64,000 bases of DNA from Unio delphinus. Its lineage: Eukaryota; Mollusca; Bivalvia; Unionida; Unionidae. A program made the translations under genes and the position numbers. Shown piece after piece: positions 44,973-54,626 of the stretch (its first letter is position 1; each line of letters begins with the position of its first letter). The stretch spans positions 289,001-353,000 of the forward strand of contig JAQISU010000348.1 of NCBI GenBank assembly GCA_029339505.1. The letters are read 5' to 3'. The notes under the pieces were generated by a model. The model was not told the DNA's origin. It saw nothing but the letters and a program-made list of their open reading frames with translations, and made no database searches.

Positions 44973-46141
44973 GTATTTTACATAACTCGGTAAATGTAGA
45001 TATTATACTTTGTGTCATCGAGACATTGTTTACTTGGAATCATTTTTCCTTTTTCCATTGTTGACAGTGGCTTTACTTCTATTTCATCTCTCTATGATTG
45101 AAACCAATGTAAAATGGCTAATAAGGACTCTATTCGAGTATCGTACATAGATATAATTGGTATTGGATCTTTTAAATGTTTTAATAGACTGCTTGTATTG
45201 TCCAAATATCATACCATTCAGAATACAGTTATTCATTAATGAACTTCGGTATTGTTGCATCAAGTTTAACATGTGGTTCAAAACTTCCTCAGCAAGATTA
45301 TTTCTCATTTCCTCGAAATAATCTGGATGTAGATACAAGATAATTTGCATTGAACTTTACGAGTTGTTATTCATCACATTTGGCAGCGTTAATCCATTGA
45401 TCCCATACAATGCATTGACCTGACTTGACTAGCTTCCTTCAAAGATGTGTCCCAGTCGGTTCTTCCACCGTTAATACTGGCCACTATGTATAGTGAAAAA
45501 TGGCGTTAAACCCTACAGCATTAACAACATAACAATGGTGTGCATACATTGATACACAGCTTTTAAATATAGGACTAGGTTACATTATTGAATTGGATGT
45601 TTCTTTGCATTTGTAATGTAAAATATCATTGTCTGACTACATTTAACTATGCAGTTTTCTGATTTGGACACGAAAGGACCAGTTGAGCTCGCAGACATTA
45701 CCAACCCAGACTGGGCACTCACTGTCAAGATGGGGTATGACTTGCATGGTCTCTCAGCCACCTTGTCCAGTGACAGATATAAGCGAAAACAGACGAGACA
45801 GCACAGGAATGGCTCAAGATACTCGTATGATATTGTCAAAGTTGCATAACCTATCAAGCCAGTATAACAAAAAAAAAACTTTTGTGGTCATCACCTTCAA
45901 ATTGTCTTTCTGACAACTGTATTTTATCAATCTGAGTTCTAAGATCCATGTTCTCCACAGTTAATCTGTTAAGCTCAGTTTCTTTTATATCAAATAGGTG
46001 CAGCTAAAGTTCTGTTTCTGTACATTTTTCAGTCTAGGGCAATGCAATATTTTCTTTAATTAAATCAGGATTTTCAACCATATTGCCTTCTGGAGATTCT
46101 TGAACCAACTGTGTTCTCGATTTAGAAGTCGGCTAGTACTT
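44973..46141. repeat. Rearranged transposase-derived block, copy 2
   Basis: Second copy of the block at 14153. It keeps a segment missing from copy 1 (after CTGACA: ACTGTATTTTATCAATC) and is the more complete version. It carries the same DITNPDWALTVKMGY exon fragment (45649-45847, +) and the same 88-aa minus-strand frame (45084-45350). Joined at its right end to LINE chimera sequence. Confidence 0.7.
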
Positions 46142-47815
46142 GTTCAACACGTAATTTCCAAACGCTGACAGGGCCGCAGGAGGAGTCTCTGTTGTTGTCA
46201 ACAATAGAGCCCCTCACATTGTCATTCCTTTAAATACAAATTTACAAGCTATTGCTGTAAGCGTCACTTTACATCGAGTGATTACATTTTGCTCTATTTA
46301 CTTACCACCAAACACCAAACTAGTACCAAATGAATTAGACAATATTGTTCAACAACTTCCCACGCCCTTCGTTTTACTTGGGGATTTTAATGCCCATAAC
46401 ATTCTATGGGGATCGAATCACATAAACGACAAACGCCATAAAGTAGAAGATTTCCTTTCTAGACACGATCTGTGTCTATATAACACTAACTCACCGACAT
46501 ATTTACACCCAGGAACTCTCCGCGAATAGTCTTACCTAGATCCAGAATCTCCAGCATAATTTTATAATGAAGAACACCATCATACAATGGAACTGTCGAG
46601 GACTTGAAGCAAACTACAATGATATTCTTCTGCTTTTAAATGAACATGATCCTGCTGTACTATGTTTACAGGAAACATTCCTGAAAGACACAGATAAAAT
46701 TACATTAAAAAACTTTTCCCTGTTCAACACGTAATTTCCAAACGCTGACAGGGCCTCAGGGGGAATCTCTGTTGTTGTCAACAATAGAGCCCCTCACAGA
46801 GTCATTCCTTTAAATACAAATTTACAAGCTATTGCTGTAAGCGTCACTTTACATCGAGTGATTACATTTTGCTCTATTTACTTACCACCAAACACCAAAC
46901 TAGTACCAAATGAATTAGACAATATTGTTCAACAACTTCCCACGCCCTTCGTTTCACTTGGGGATTTTAATGCCCATAACATTCTATGGGGATCGAATCA
47001 CATAAACGACAAACGCCATAAAGTAGAAGATTTCCTTTCTAGACACGATCTGTGTCTATATAATACTACCTCACCGACATATTTACACCCAGGAACGGGT
47101 ACGTACACGTCCATTGATTTAACAATTTGCTCTCCTTCATTCCTTTTGGACTATGAATGGAAGGTCGCTGATGACCTTCACAGCAGTGATCATTTTCCAA
47201 TCACTCTTGAAAATAACTCTAAAATTGATGACGCAATTCCACAGTGGAATATAAGGAAAGCTGACCGGGCTTCCTTTGAAACACTATGTCAAACTAGACT
47301 AAATGATGATACAATATTCAACGCTGTTAATCCTATACAGCATTTTACTTCAATTCTAATTTAAATTGCAGATGAATCTATTCCTAAGTCCTCACTGAAC
47401 AGTAAAAAACCAAAAACCTTGGGTAACCAAGGAATGCAAAGAAGCCATTAGACAACGCCGAGAAGCATTAAAACAATTCAACACTCGTCCTACGCCCGAA
47501 AATTTAAACAAACAGACGAATCAGCCCGATTCAACCACAAGTGCCAATATCCCTAATTATAAGCCACAGAAAAGCACAACATCAACTCAGACAACATCTA
47601 ATAACAATTCACCACCAAAATCACCAAGACAGAAACACAAAGCACAAACAAATAAACCGCAAAAAGGGGTCAGATGACCCCATTAAACTGTACAACAGGT
47701 TTGGAGACGTTGAGAGCATGGATGCAGAAGAAACTGCTCCATGTACTCGAAGTAGCTCCAAACCTAGTAAAACTAAATATACCCCGTACTTCCTCCAGAC
47801 AAATAACAACACATA
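46142..47815 (+). pseudogene. Scrambled LINE chimera
   Basis: Three joined parts: an endonuclease segment (46142-46516); then the ORF1-ORF2 junction and ORF2 start through the endonuclease into the linker (46517-47508), whose 46721-47096 part repeats the first segment; then an ORF1 C-terminus (47510-47815). The order is circularly permuted relative to the element. A TAA (in AACACGTAATTTCC) is present in both duplicated segments, so the stop predates the duplication. No 3' UTR or tail. Confidence 0.75.
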
Positions 47816-48269
47816 CTTGCTCCGAGGTTACAATGAAGCAAGACTATCATGAAAATAAGAGATGAAATGGAAAAGTCCGCAAGATGCTAATGTCAGAACT
47901 TTGACACAATGACTACTGGTATACAACCACATTCCTACGAAATTGCAGTAATGTCAAACTATCTGTGGACGTAATAAAATTAGTATAACTTGTACTTGAA
48001 CTGAAGGAAATGTGCGAATTAATCTGAAATTGACTTTTTGTTTAAGAAAATAAAGTGTATTTGATGGTCAAGGAGTATGCAGAAACAGTTCTTAAAGTAA
48101 ACAGAATATTCCCATCATTTGCACCTCCTGATGTCTTGAAACCAGAGTTTAAGAAAATGGAAGCTTAAATGTCATGAAGTGGAATAGTGCAGTGAATGGG
48201 TTATCTTTATTGTAGTTATGAACAGTTCATTTAGAGATTTTGGGAGCTGCACGGAATTTAAAAAAAAAG
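47816..48269. other. Short featureless stretch
   Basis: No recognisable coding or repeat; possibly ruined upstream sequence of the gypsy fragment that follows. Confidence 0.4.
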
Positions 48270-48400
48270 TTATCCAAACACGCATTACAAATTTCCAACA
48301 CGGGAAGAAATCACCAAACGCTTTGTTGAAGCAAAGGTGTTTACAAAATTAGATGCTTCAAATTGATTTTGGCCAATTCACTTTGAAGAGAAGTTCTAAC
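48270..48400 (+). pseudogene. Ty3/gypsy-type reverse transcriptase fragment
   Basis: Plus strand reads HYKFPTREEITKRF, then VEAKVFTKLDASN, a stop where Gly-Phe-Trp would be expected, and FWPIHFEEKF. This matches the conserved RT block around K-V-F-x-K-L-D-A of LTR retrotransposons. About 45 codons only; no LTR, integrase or protease seen nearby. Confidence 0.6.
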
Positions 48401-48458
48401 GTATGTTCTGTGAATGATTTGCATTTTGCGTCTTCTTCATAAAAAGTTTTGATAAGTG

Positions 48459-48462
<4 letters not shown>

Positions 48463-48530
<68 letters not shown>
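48463..48530. repeat. (AT)n microsatellite
   Basis: About 34 uninterrupted AT units. Confidence 0.95.
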
Positions 48531-48532
<2 letters not shown>

Positions 48533-49177
48533 TAGTTGATGGTTTTTTTTTTCAACCTTTCGTATCTGTTAAAATGTTGAAATCAAGAATTTGCAGTTCC
48601 AGTAAGAATTCCCTCGGTTATCAAATTACATAACGTATCTTGTGGGGCAGCTTCGAAAATTACCTGGTGTGTTGTTTCATCATGTAAACTCCTGTCTGTA
48701 AGAATCTAAATTATTATATTTTTGTGGTTGTTAAGACGGACGTGTAGATATCAATTACTTTTTCGGTTTACATTGGAGAAGCACGAATTATCTGGGATGT
48801 AATCTATGGCTATAAAAAGTGCAATATTAAAATAAGAGGCGCTATTGCTCCATATTCCAAGCACATTGTTGTGATATTAAAACAATTTTGTTATATACTC
48901 GCAGTATTATAAATAAAGCTTGGGGTTCCACCTTTTGTTAGGGAGAGTTCGACAGAGAGTTAACGAGGGTAGAATGCCATCCGAGTTGGGATTTGAGTCT
49001 CTTATTGGCATCTGCTGCCCTGTGTAAAGGGGCTCGTTATAAAGCAAATTAGGAGTACATGCAGACCAGCTAACTTGGTCTCTAAGCCTTTTTTTCATAT
49101 TTTAAATTGACCGAGACCAGCCGTACTCTGCATTGCCACTAAATGGTACTTTTCCGCCTCGCAAAACTGCACGCGTC
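48531..49177. other. Non-coding flank with dispersed repeat fragment
   Basis: Contains TTGGCATCTGCTGCCCTGTG to AGCAAATTAGGAGTAC (49003-49058), similar to 8320-8375. GACTCAAATCCC on the minus strand nearby loosely resembles a tRNA B box, so a tRNA-derived SINE is possible but weak. Nothing else seen. Confidence 0.45.
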
Positions 49178-49202
49178 GGCTAAAACACGGTATTGGTGCT
49201 GA
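49178..49202 (+). repeat. Left inverted repeat of the unclassified transposon
   Basis: Starts GGCTAAAACACGG and ends GGTGCTGA; identical to the reverse complement of 53057-53081 at all 25 positions. Confidence 0.9.
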
Positions 49203-49363
49203 GAGTAGTCTCACTCACTTAAAAAATTGAAATGTTTGATAGAACATTTCAATGAAGCTCATTATATACCCTAGGGTATCCCCTAGTCTGATCAAGTTAG
49301 ATTTAGCTTGAACATGTATGCGATTTTGTTTAACCATTATTTCAATTCTGTGGTATAACAACA

Positions 49364-49377
49364 GTTACAGACACTAC
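49364..49377 (+). promoter_or_regulatory. 14-bp motif, copy 1
   Basis: GTTACAGACACTAC. Likely protein-binding iteron of the transposon; function inferred from clustering. Confidence 0.6.
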
Positions 49378-49717
49378 ACTTGGTGATTAACATGCAAGAA
49401 AAACAGCATGAAAACTTTAAAACTTTATTTTTTTTCACAGTAACATCGGTAACAGGATATCAACATTTAAAGTAAACAACATAACTGGAAGTGGTAAACA
49501 ACTTAATAACAAAATCAAAACATCTATGACAAAGGTATCACTTAGAAAAAAACCTAACCATGAAACGTTTGCATAACAAACATAAAAGACATAGAATAAT
49601 CTTATTTAGGCATTTATCTAACACCAAGAAGAATATTTAAACAAACAAAATCATTAATACTGGCCAAAAGTATTGCAAACTTCCATAAGAGTCAGAAGTA
49701 CATTGTCCATAAAATTG

Positions 49718-49731
49718 GTTACAGACACTAC
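49718..49731 (+). promoter_or_regulatory. 14-bp motif, copy 2
   Basis: Exact GTTACAGACACTAC, preceded by TTG, 354 bp after copy 1. Confidence 0.6.
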
Positions 49732-50066
49732 AAAACTATAGCATTTCAATACAGCTGCAGAACCATACATATCTCCATAAAATTCACTTCAAAAATAATT
49801 CAACATGAACACATTGACTAGAATTATTCATTAAATGAATGTTGATTAGTTAATAAAATGATAAAACCACATTGAAACAGGTATATGTCCAATACTTGTG
49901 TTAAAATTATGAACTGGTAAATAGCACTTGAAAGTTTAATACTAAATAGTGTTTGTAAGAGTAAAATTTTGAAGTATAATGAATGTTCAATAAATCATAG
50001 TCACTAAAGTATTGTTCAACCCAAGGTGCTGACTCAAACACAGACCCATATGTGATTGATCTTAAG

Positions 50067-50080
50067 GTTACAGACACTAC
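50067..50080 (+). promoter_or_regulatory. 14-bp motif, copy 3
   Basis: Exact match, 349 bp after copy 2 and 25 bp past the 3' end of the gene. Confidence 0.6.
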
Positions 50081-51183
50081 ACATTAAACCTTGACTTTAT
50101 ATTGTCATTTCAAATAGAAGTGCTTATGATTTTTTTCCAGATTTGACTTGAGCTTAGAAAATTCAGCTGCATTAAACTTGAAATGACCCCTTTCATTGAC
50201 TATTTGTGGAGCTTTTACCCTGTACAAGATAGCATCTAGAGCCTCTTGTGAATAATCATCTTTTTCAGGCCAAACATACATGTTGCCAGACTTTCTCATG
50301 TATTTAAGTCTAACTTCGTTATGAAGAATGTCTATTACTTCTGCTAAGTATACATCTAGAGGTCCCTTCTTTGGCTTAAGTCCTACAGCAACAAATTCTC
50401 CAGGGTGGTATTTCTCTATTGGTTTCTCTGTTGGTTGGTGCTTTTTTGTCAACTTTGATCTTCTTTGTCACAATGTTTTGTCTTTCTGTTGACATCCGTT
50501 TCTTATTAGGCTTTTCGCTTGTTGCTGAGTTATGATCTTTCTGGTTACTTCCTTGTTTTCTTTTCTTGTCATTATTTTCTATTGTTGATGGATTCTTGTC
50601 TTTAAGTTGTTTTCCTTTCTGACTTAAATTCTCTTTATTGAGTACTAACTTTCTCATTTCCCAGGCATTAACATTTTCGCTGAAGTTGCATCTCCCGTCA
50701 ACCTTCATGCATTGCTCACAATAACAGCTCAGATTTCTTGTACTCAGTTCATAATCATTGCTTCCTGACTTTACAGCATGTAATTTTCTTGTACCTTGCA
50801 GTGTTTGCACATCAGTTTCTTCTCTATTTCTCTCAACATCTTTAACAAGGATGAACTCCCTTCTCGAAACTGTTTTAGCTTCATTATCTGTATTTTCCAT
50901 TTTCAGTTTCTCTGTACAGAAATGATATACATCTTCTGCACAACATATCACCTTTCTATTGCTGATTACAGCTCTGTAGCAAGCATTCTTGACTGTCGCA
51001 CCGAGACCATCGCAAACAGTCTTTCCATGTGATGTTTCGAAATAATTTCGTGTTACAGATGGCAGTATCTGATTGAAAAAGAAATAGCATAAAACCTGAT
51101 GATTATTCAATGTTTTAGCATTTACAATGATTGCACACTTTCCTTAATAATGTAAACAACAGTCGGGTCAATTCACATGTCTA

Positions 51184-51197
51184 GTAGTGTCTGTAAC
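51184..51197 (-). promoter_or_regulatory. 14-bp motif, copy 4
   Basis: Exact match in reverse orientation, inside the intron. Confidence 0.6.
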
Positions 51198-51524
51198 CAT
51201 TTGACAATATCAGCAATGTATCCAATACTAAGTCTGAGCTCATTGAATTCTCATAATATTTCTGTTTGAATTTACTAGTCTAATGATATGGAATGCAAAA
51301 ATACTGTTTCAATTGCATATTATAAGAAATCACTGAAAATGTTGCCTGTTATCACAAATCTAGATGAAAGAAACTATAAATATACCAAAATATTACAAAT
51401 TGCAGACAATATGTCAAAATTTAGCCTTACACATCGATACTGTAATAGGAAACATAATTTGGCTTCATTTTTAAAAAAAAAAAAACAGGGATAAAGTCAT
51501 AGACAGTATAAAAAGGGGATATTG

Positions 51525-51538
51525 GTTACAGACACTAC
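51525..51538 (+). promoter_or_regulatory. 14-bp motif, copy 5
   Basis: Exact match preceded by TTG, in the same intron, 341 bp from copy 4. Confidence 0.6.
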
Positions 51539-51907
51539 AATTTAAGAGTGTGGTTTACCAATTCAATACAAACTTACCAGAGTTGTTCCCAGAGATTTGC
51601 TTTTGTCGTCTTCCCATGTCTTAGGGATGTACCATGGTAAAGAACAGAAAAGTAATTAGGCAGCTTCTTCTAGGATAAGAAATTCAGGTTACATTGTCTT
51701 GTAGTACATTACTCAAACAGACAGTACTGCAAGAATGATGCAATATTCAATCAAGAGAGTTATTGCATCACTTTTTTGCTCTTGGCTGCAGAGGTAAATA
51801 GATGATGCAACATTACATCACATAAGATGGAACTTTCTATTGAGAAAAACAATGTTTTAATGACAAGTAGAACAATACTTTTATCTTTCATTTTTATACC
51901 TGTTTGT

Positions 51908-51921
51908 GTAGTGTCTGTAAC
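51908..51921 (-). promoter_or_regulatory. 14-bp motif, copy 6
   Basis: Exact match in reverse orientation, 383 bp from copy 5. Confidence 0.6.
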
Positions 51922-52073
51922 TTTTTTTTATCGAGTTGCTGTTTTTTAATGGTACAATACAGCACCACCAATTTTGGCCAACTTGGACATCACATGGATA
52001 CACATGAGCCTTTGTAGGATTTATACTTTTCCATAATGAAACAACAAAATTATTGCCATATAAACTTGTAAAG

Positions 52074-52087
52074 GTTACAGACATTAC
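52074..52087 (+). promoter_or_regulatory. 14-bp motif, copy 7 (one mismatch)
   Basis: GTTACAGACATTAC, a single C-to-T change from the consensus. Confidence 0.55.
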
Positions 52088-52167
52088 AAAATTTTGACAA
52101 AGAACAAGATCTCATTCGAATATCTTGGCTAGCCATGTGATTTAAATGGTTTTACTACTTATTATAA

Positions 52168-52450
52168 CTATAACTTGTATGCTATCACCTAGAATATTTT
52201 TATCTAATACAAATATCACCTCTTATTTATAACATCTTATCATCAACATATACCATTTACATCTCCCGTTGATTGGGAAGCTTCATATTTTCCTGTCACC
52301 AACATCTTACCATTTTATATTTAACTATTATGGTTTTGTATATCGCTGGTCGATGTTAATCCTCTCTGATATTTAAACATCTAACCTATTGTTTGCCGCA
52401 AAATAGCCTAAAAGTGCTGGTGCGCCGTTAAAATTCAATCAAACAAACAA
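52168..52450 (+). mobile_element. Very short LINE 3'-end insertion 1
   Basis: Only the 3' UTR and AAAC tail, slightly diverged from A copies (TTTGCCGCAAAATAGCC). Flanked by ACTTATTATAA at 52157-52167 and 52451-52461. Confidence 0.9.
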
Positions 52451-52517
52451 ACTTATTATAATATAAAGTCGAGTTCTAGATGTCAATAAAACTTATAATG
52501 AATGTTATTTTGTACAA

Positions 52518-52629
52518 TGTCGCTGGTCGATGTTAAACCTTTCTTGTTTTTGAACATCTAACGTATTGTATGGCACTAAATAGCCTAAAAGTGCTGGTGC
52601 GCCGTTAAAATTCAAGTAAACAAACAAAC
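52518..52629 (+). mobile_element. Very short LINE 3'-end insertion 2
   Basis: 112 bp from TGTCGCTGGTCG to the AAAC tail, flanked by ATTTTGTACAA at 52507-52517 and 52630-52640. It retains the 3' hairpin, though the first arm is GGCAC instead of GGCGC. Confidence 0.9.
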
Positions 52630-53056
52630 ATTTTGTACAAAATGTTGGCATATAACAACAGATTAGTGTTTGAATTTCAGTGTTGAAACAAAACTTCTAC
52701 TGACGGTATTTTGCATATAAAATCCATAATATTTTACCGATTTCTTTAATTCAAGAAGCAATATTTGCAGGATAGAATTCCGCATCAAAACAAGACCAAT
52801 AAATGCATAATTTCAGTATGATATTTAGAGAATTCTCTATTTTATATTCAAGCTTTGTTCGAGTGAGACTACATAACGCTCAAAAATGGCCATTTTTAGA
52901 GCTTGTTTCCATGCATATCTCAACAATGGGTTACACTAACCTCTTGAAATTTTCAGGAAAGTAAGAGAGGTATATGCCAGGCTTACCAATCTTAAAATTG
53001 GTTCATATCTTGTTTAATTTTTCTATTTCATACATATAACATGAAATATTCCTTTA

Positions 53057-53081
53057 TCAGCACCAATACCGTGTTTTAGCC
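53057..53081 (-). repeat. Right inverted repeat of the unclassified transposon
   Basis: Perfect 25-base complement of the left repeat. Confidence 0.9.
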
Positions 53082-53312
53082 GCGTACAATCGGATGCACG
53101 ATATTAATTAATACATGTATTTAAAGAGTTAATGTTTTTGTGTCCTGATATTCGAACTATTTGATTCGCTGGAGTTCCTTCATCATTGAGCTTCTGGATG
53201 AGGTGTTTTCGAACGCTAAAGTGTAAATTGTAAACAGTATAATTATATGTAAGTGGTATGTACATGAAGGTCTTCGTAACTTACAGTAGTTTTACATTAT
53301 TCTTTACTTGTT

Positions 53313-54089
53313 TCACCAAATTACTTCAGTATCACATGCCATAGGGAAATGGTCTTTAATAGATTTATACAATTGTTCTCGTACCTTGTTGGGATCGTTC
53401 GATGGTGCCGAAACGGTTGCTTGATCGGTCCCTGATGCAGCAGCAGTAGCCGGTGCTGAACAACTACCTACAACCTTATTTATGTTGGGCAGGCCCCCCC
53501 CCCCATGATTTGGGATCTTGTACTATGGCCATGGAGTTAGCCATCCCCTTAATGGTATCCTCGGTCATGTCGACGTAATTCGCGGATGCTGTCGCTACGC
53601 TGTGGGCCAGATAATTTGCAACCGATGTGCGCTCCCGATGACCAAACAGCTTAGCTGACATGTACGAATGGCGAGCGTCCGTTGAGGTTATGTAGGGGAG
53701 ACCCAGATCACCTTGTCGACCATGCAAGTCCGAGGTCGGGTTGTTGATCTTCAGTCCATTTCTATTTAAAAACACTGTTTGTGGACTAGATTTGTTGGCG
53801 AATTTAACCCGTACGTTGGCGATATATTTCTGGATATCCTTGAATTCCGACTCGGTGAAGGAACAGTTGCTAATTGGGTGGAAGCAGTTTTATGGTCAAC
53901 GACGCCTACGTTATATCGGACGTCACCCTTGTCCGTTGTAACCTTAACTGGTTTATTGAATTCTTTTAGCAACATGTTCGTAAAAACCGACGGTCTGTGT
54001 GCGTTTTTTAATGTTATCACTGCGTTGAAGTATGTGTTAATGGACTTCAAGTTATCTGGAGACAATTGTGCTTTAGCATCAAGATAATG
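53313..54089 (-). pseudogene. Tyrosine recombinase, catalytic domain (3' part)
   Basis: Continues in frame from the part at 59811 once LINE A4 is removed. Signatures: HRPSVFTNM (Arg I), GVVDHKTAST (beta-hairpin Lys), ITSTDARHSYMSA (the HxxR box with Thr for His, Arg II kept) and LAHSVATASANY (second His and the Tyr nucleophile). A one-base loss near 53873 shifts the frame before FTESEFKDIQKYI. The G-run near 53497 is one base off, after which an open frame runs to TGA at 53313-53315 (IKDHFPMACDTEVIW). Tyrosine recombinases cut and rejoin DNA through a 3'-phosphotyrosine link. The family resembles Crypton-type transposases. Confidence 0.7.
54078..54089. repeat. Left TSD of LINE A4
   Basis: ATCAAGATAATG, repeated at 59811-59822. 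It encodes part of HYLD of the interrupted recombinase. Confidence 0.92.
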
Positions 54090-54626
54090 CCCCCTGCGGG
54101 TTCGGGGTTGTAGAATAGGCCCGACGTGCCTCGCCACGTGTCGTAAAAGGCGACTAAGTAGAGGCAACCTGTTTGCCGTGGGTTGCGTCCCGTGTCGGGG
54201 GAGGAAAGGATCCTGGTAGTTGCAACACACTACTTTGGCCTCTGCTTCTCTTAGACGGGTGGTCGAGATGGGCCCGGTCTCGACAAATCGGCTGGTCACG
54301 CCGAGCCCTAGGAAGTCTTTATTAACTCTCTCACCTCCTTTTACTTTCTCCTTGTATCTCTTTTGATACCACCGTTGCCCATATATTCTATTCCTATATC
54401 TTTCCCTTTTCCAAATCTTAGAAGACTTCCTAGAAGGCGGTGGCTCAACGGGTCAATCGGGGGGTAATTTTACTGACCCTAGAAATTGGCGACTTCAGGG
54501 TCATCCAAAGGTAATTTTATCAACTGAGTATGGCATCTGTGTATCCTTGGCACTTTAAAAGTGTCCCCTTGTTGGGCTCCTTGGTGGGTGGGGAGCACGG
54601 GTGCTGAATTTTAAAATCTTGCCATC
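54090..54626 (+). promoter_or_regulatory. LINE A4 5' UTR
   Basis: 537-base leader with the paired segments described for A2; one arm reads GCCTCTGCTT here, weakening that stem by one pair. GGCACTTTAAAAGTGTCC forms a short hairpin upstream of the ORF1 start. Presumed internal promoter. Confidence 0.5.

Larger units (their letters stand above)
50105..51579 (-). pseudogene. Conserved transposon-associated gene of unknown family
   Basis: Minus-strand gene with at least one intron. Acceptor TTTTTCAATCAG precedes ILPSVTRNYFETSHGKTVCDGLG (exon from 51071). An upstream exon containing PWYIPKTWEDDKSKSLG ends at donor CTG|GTAAGT near 51579. The protein continues AVKNACYRAVIS-like sequence, SRREFILVKDVERNRE, GTRKLHAVKSGSNDYEL, a Cys cluster (LSCYCEQCMK) and a Lys-rich segment. 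A one-base slip in an A-run near 50445 moves the C-terminus (PGEFVAVGL, VRLKYMRKS, YVWPEKDD, barrel-like) to another frame. I recall similar F-E-x-S-H-G-K-x-x-x-D-G proteins in many invertebrate genomes, unnamed. It may be this element's transposase, but I can point to no proven catalytic motif. Confidence 0.6.
51580..52087 (-). other. Possible further upstream exon(s) of the same gene
   Basis: A minus-strand open frame (51881-52084) contains CDVQVGQNWWCCIVPLKN, which could be an N-terminal exon, but no clear splice sites link it. Copies 6 and 7 of the 14-bp motif lie at its edges. Start codon of the gene unresolved. Confidence 0.3.
49178..53081. mobile_element. Unclassified DNA transposon with 25-bp TIRs and dispersed 14-bp motifs
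   Basis: A perfect 25-base inverted repeat (49178-49202 and 53057-53081) encloses 3.9 kb. A second inverted pair, GTAGTCTCACTC (49205-49216) and GAGTGAGACTAC (52861-52872), lies inside. Seven copies of GTTACAGACACTAC, one with a single mismatch, occur only between these ends as far as I can see. One spliced minus-strand gene fills the middle. Two tiny LINE 3' ends have inserted in the right part. Homology outside the 25 bases continues imperfectly (TGCACGCG/TGTACGCG), so the true tips may lie slightly further out. No TSD recognised. Confidence 0.7.

Noticed and set aside
48358..48555. Ile-Tyr repeat protein across an AT microsatellite (also 61189-61782)
   Set aside because: Simple-sequence translation, no biological support.
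48907..49098. tRNA-derived SINE
   Set aside because: Only a loose B-box-like GACTCAAATCCC on the minus strand; no convincing A box or tail, so reported only as a dispersed repeat.
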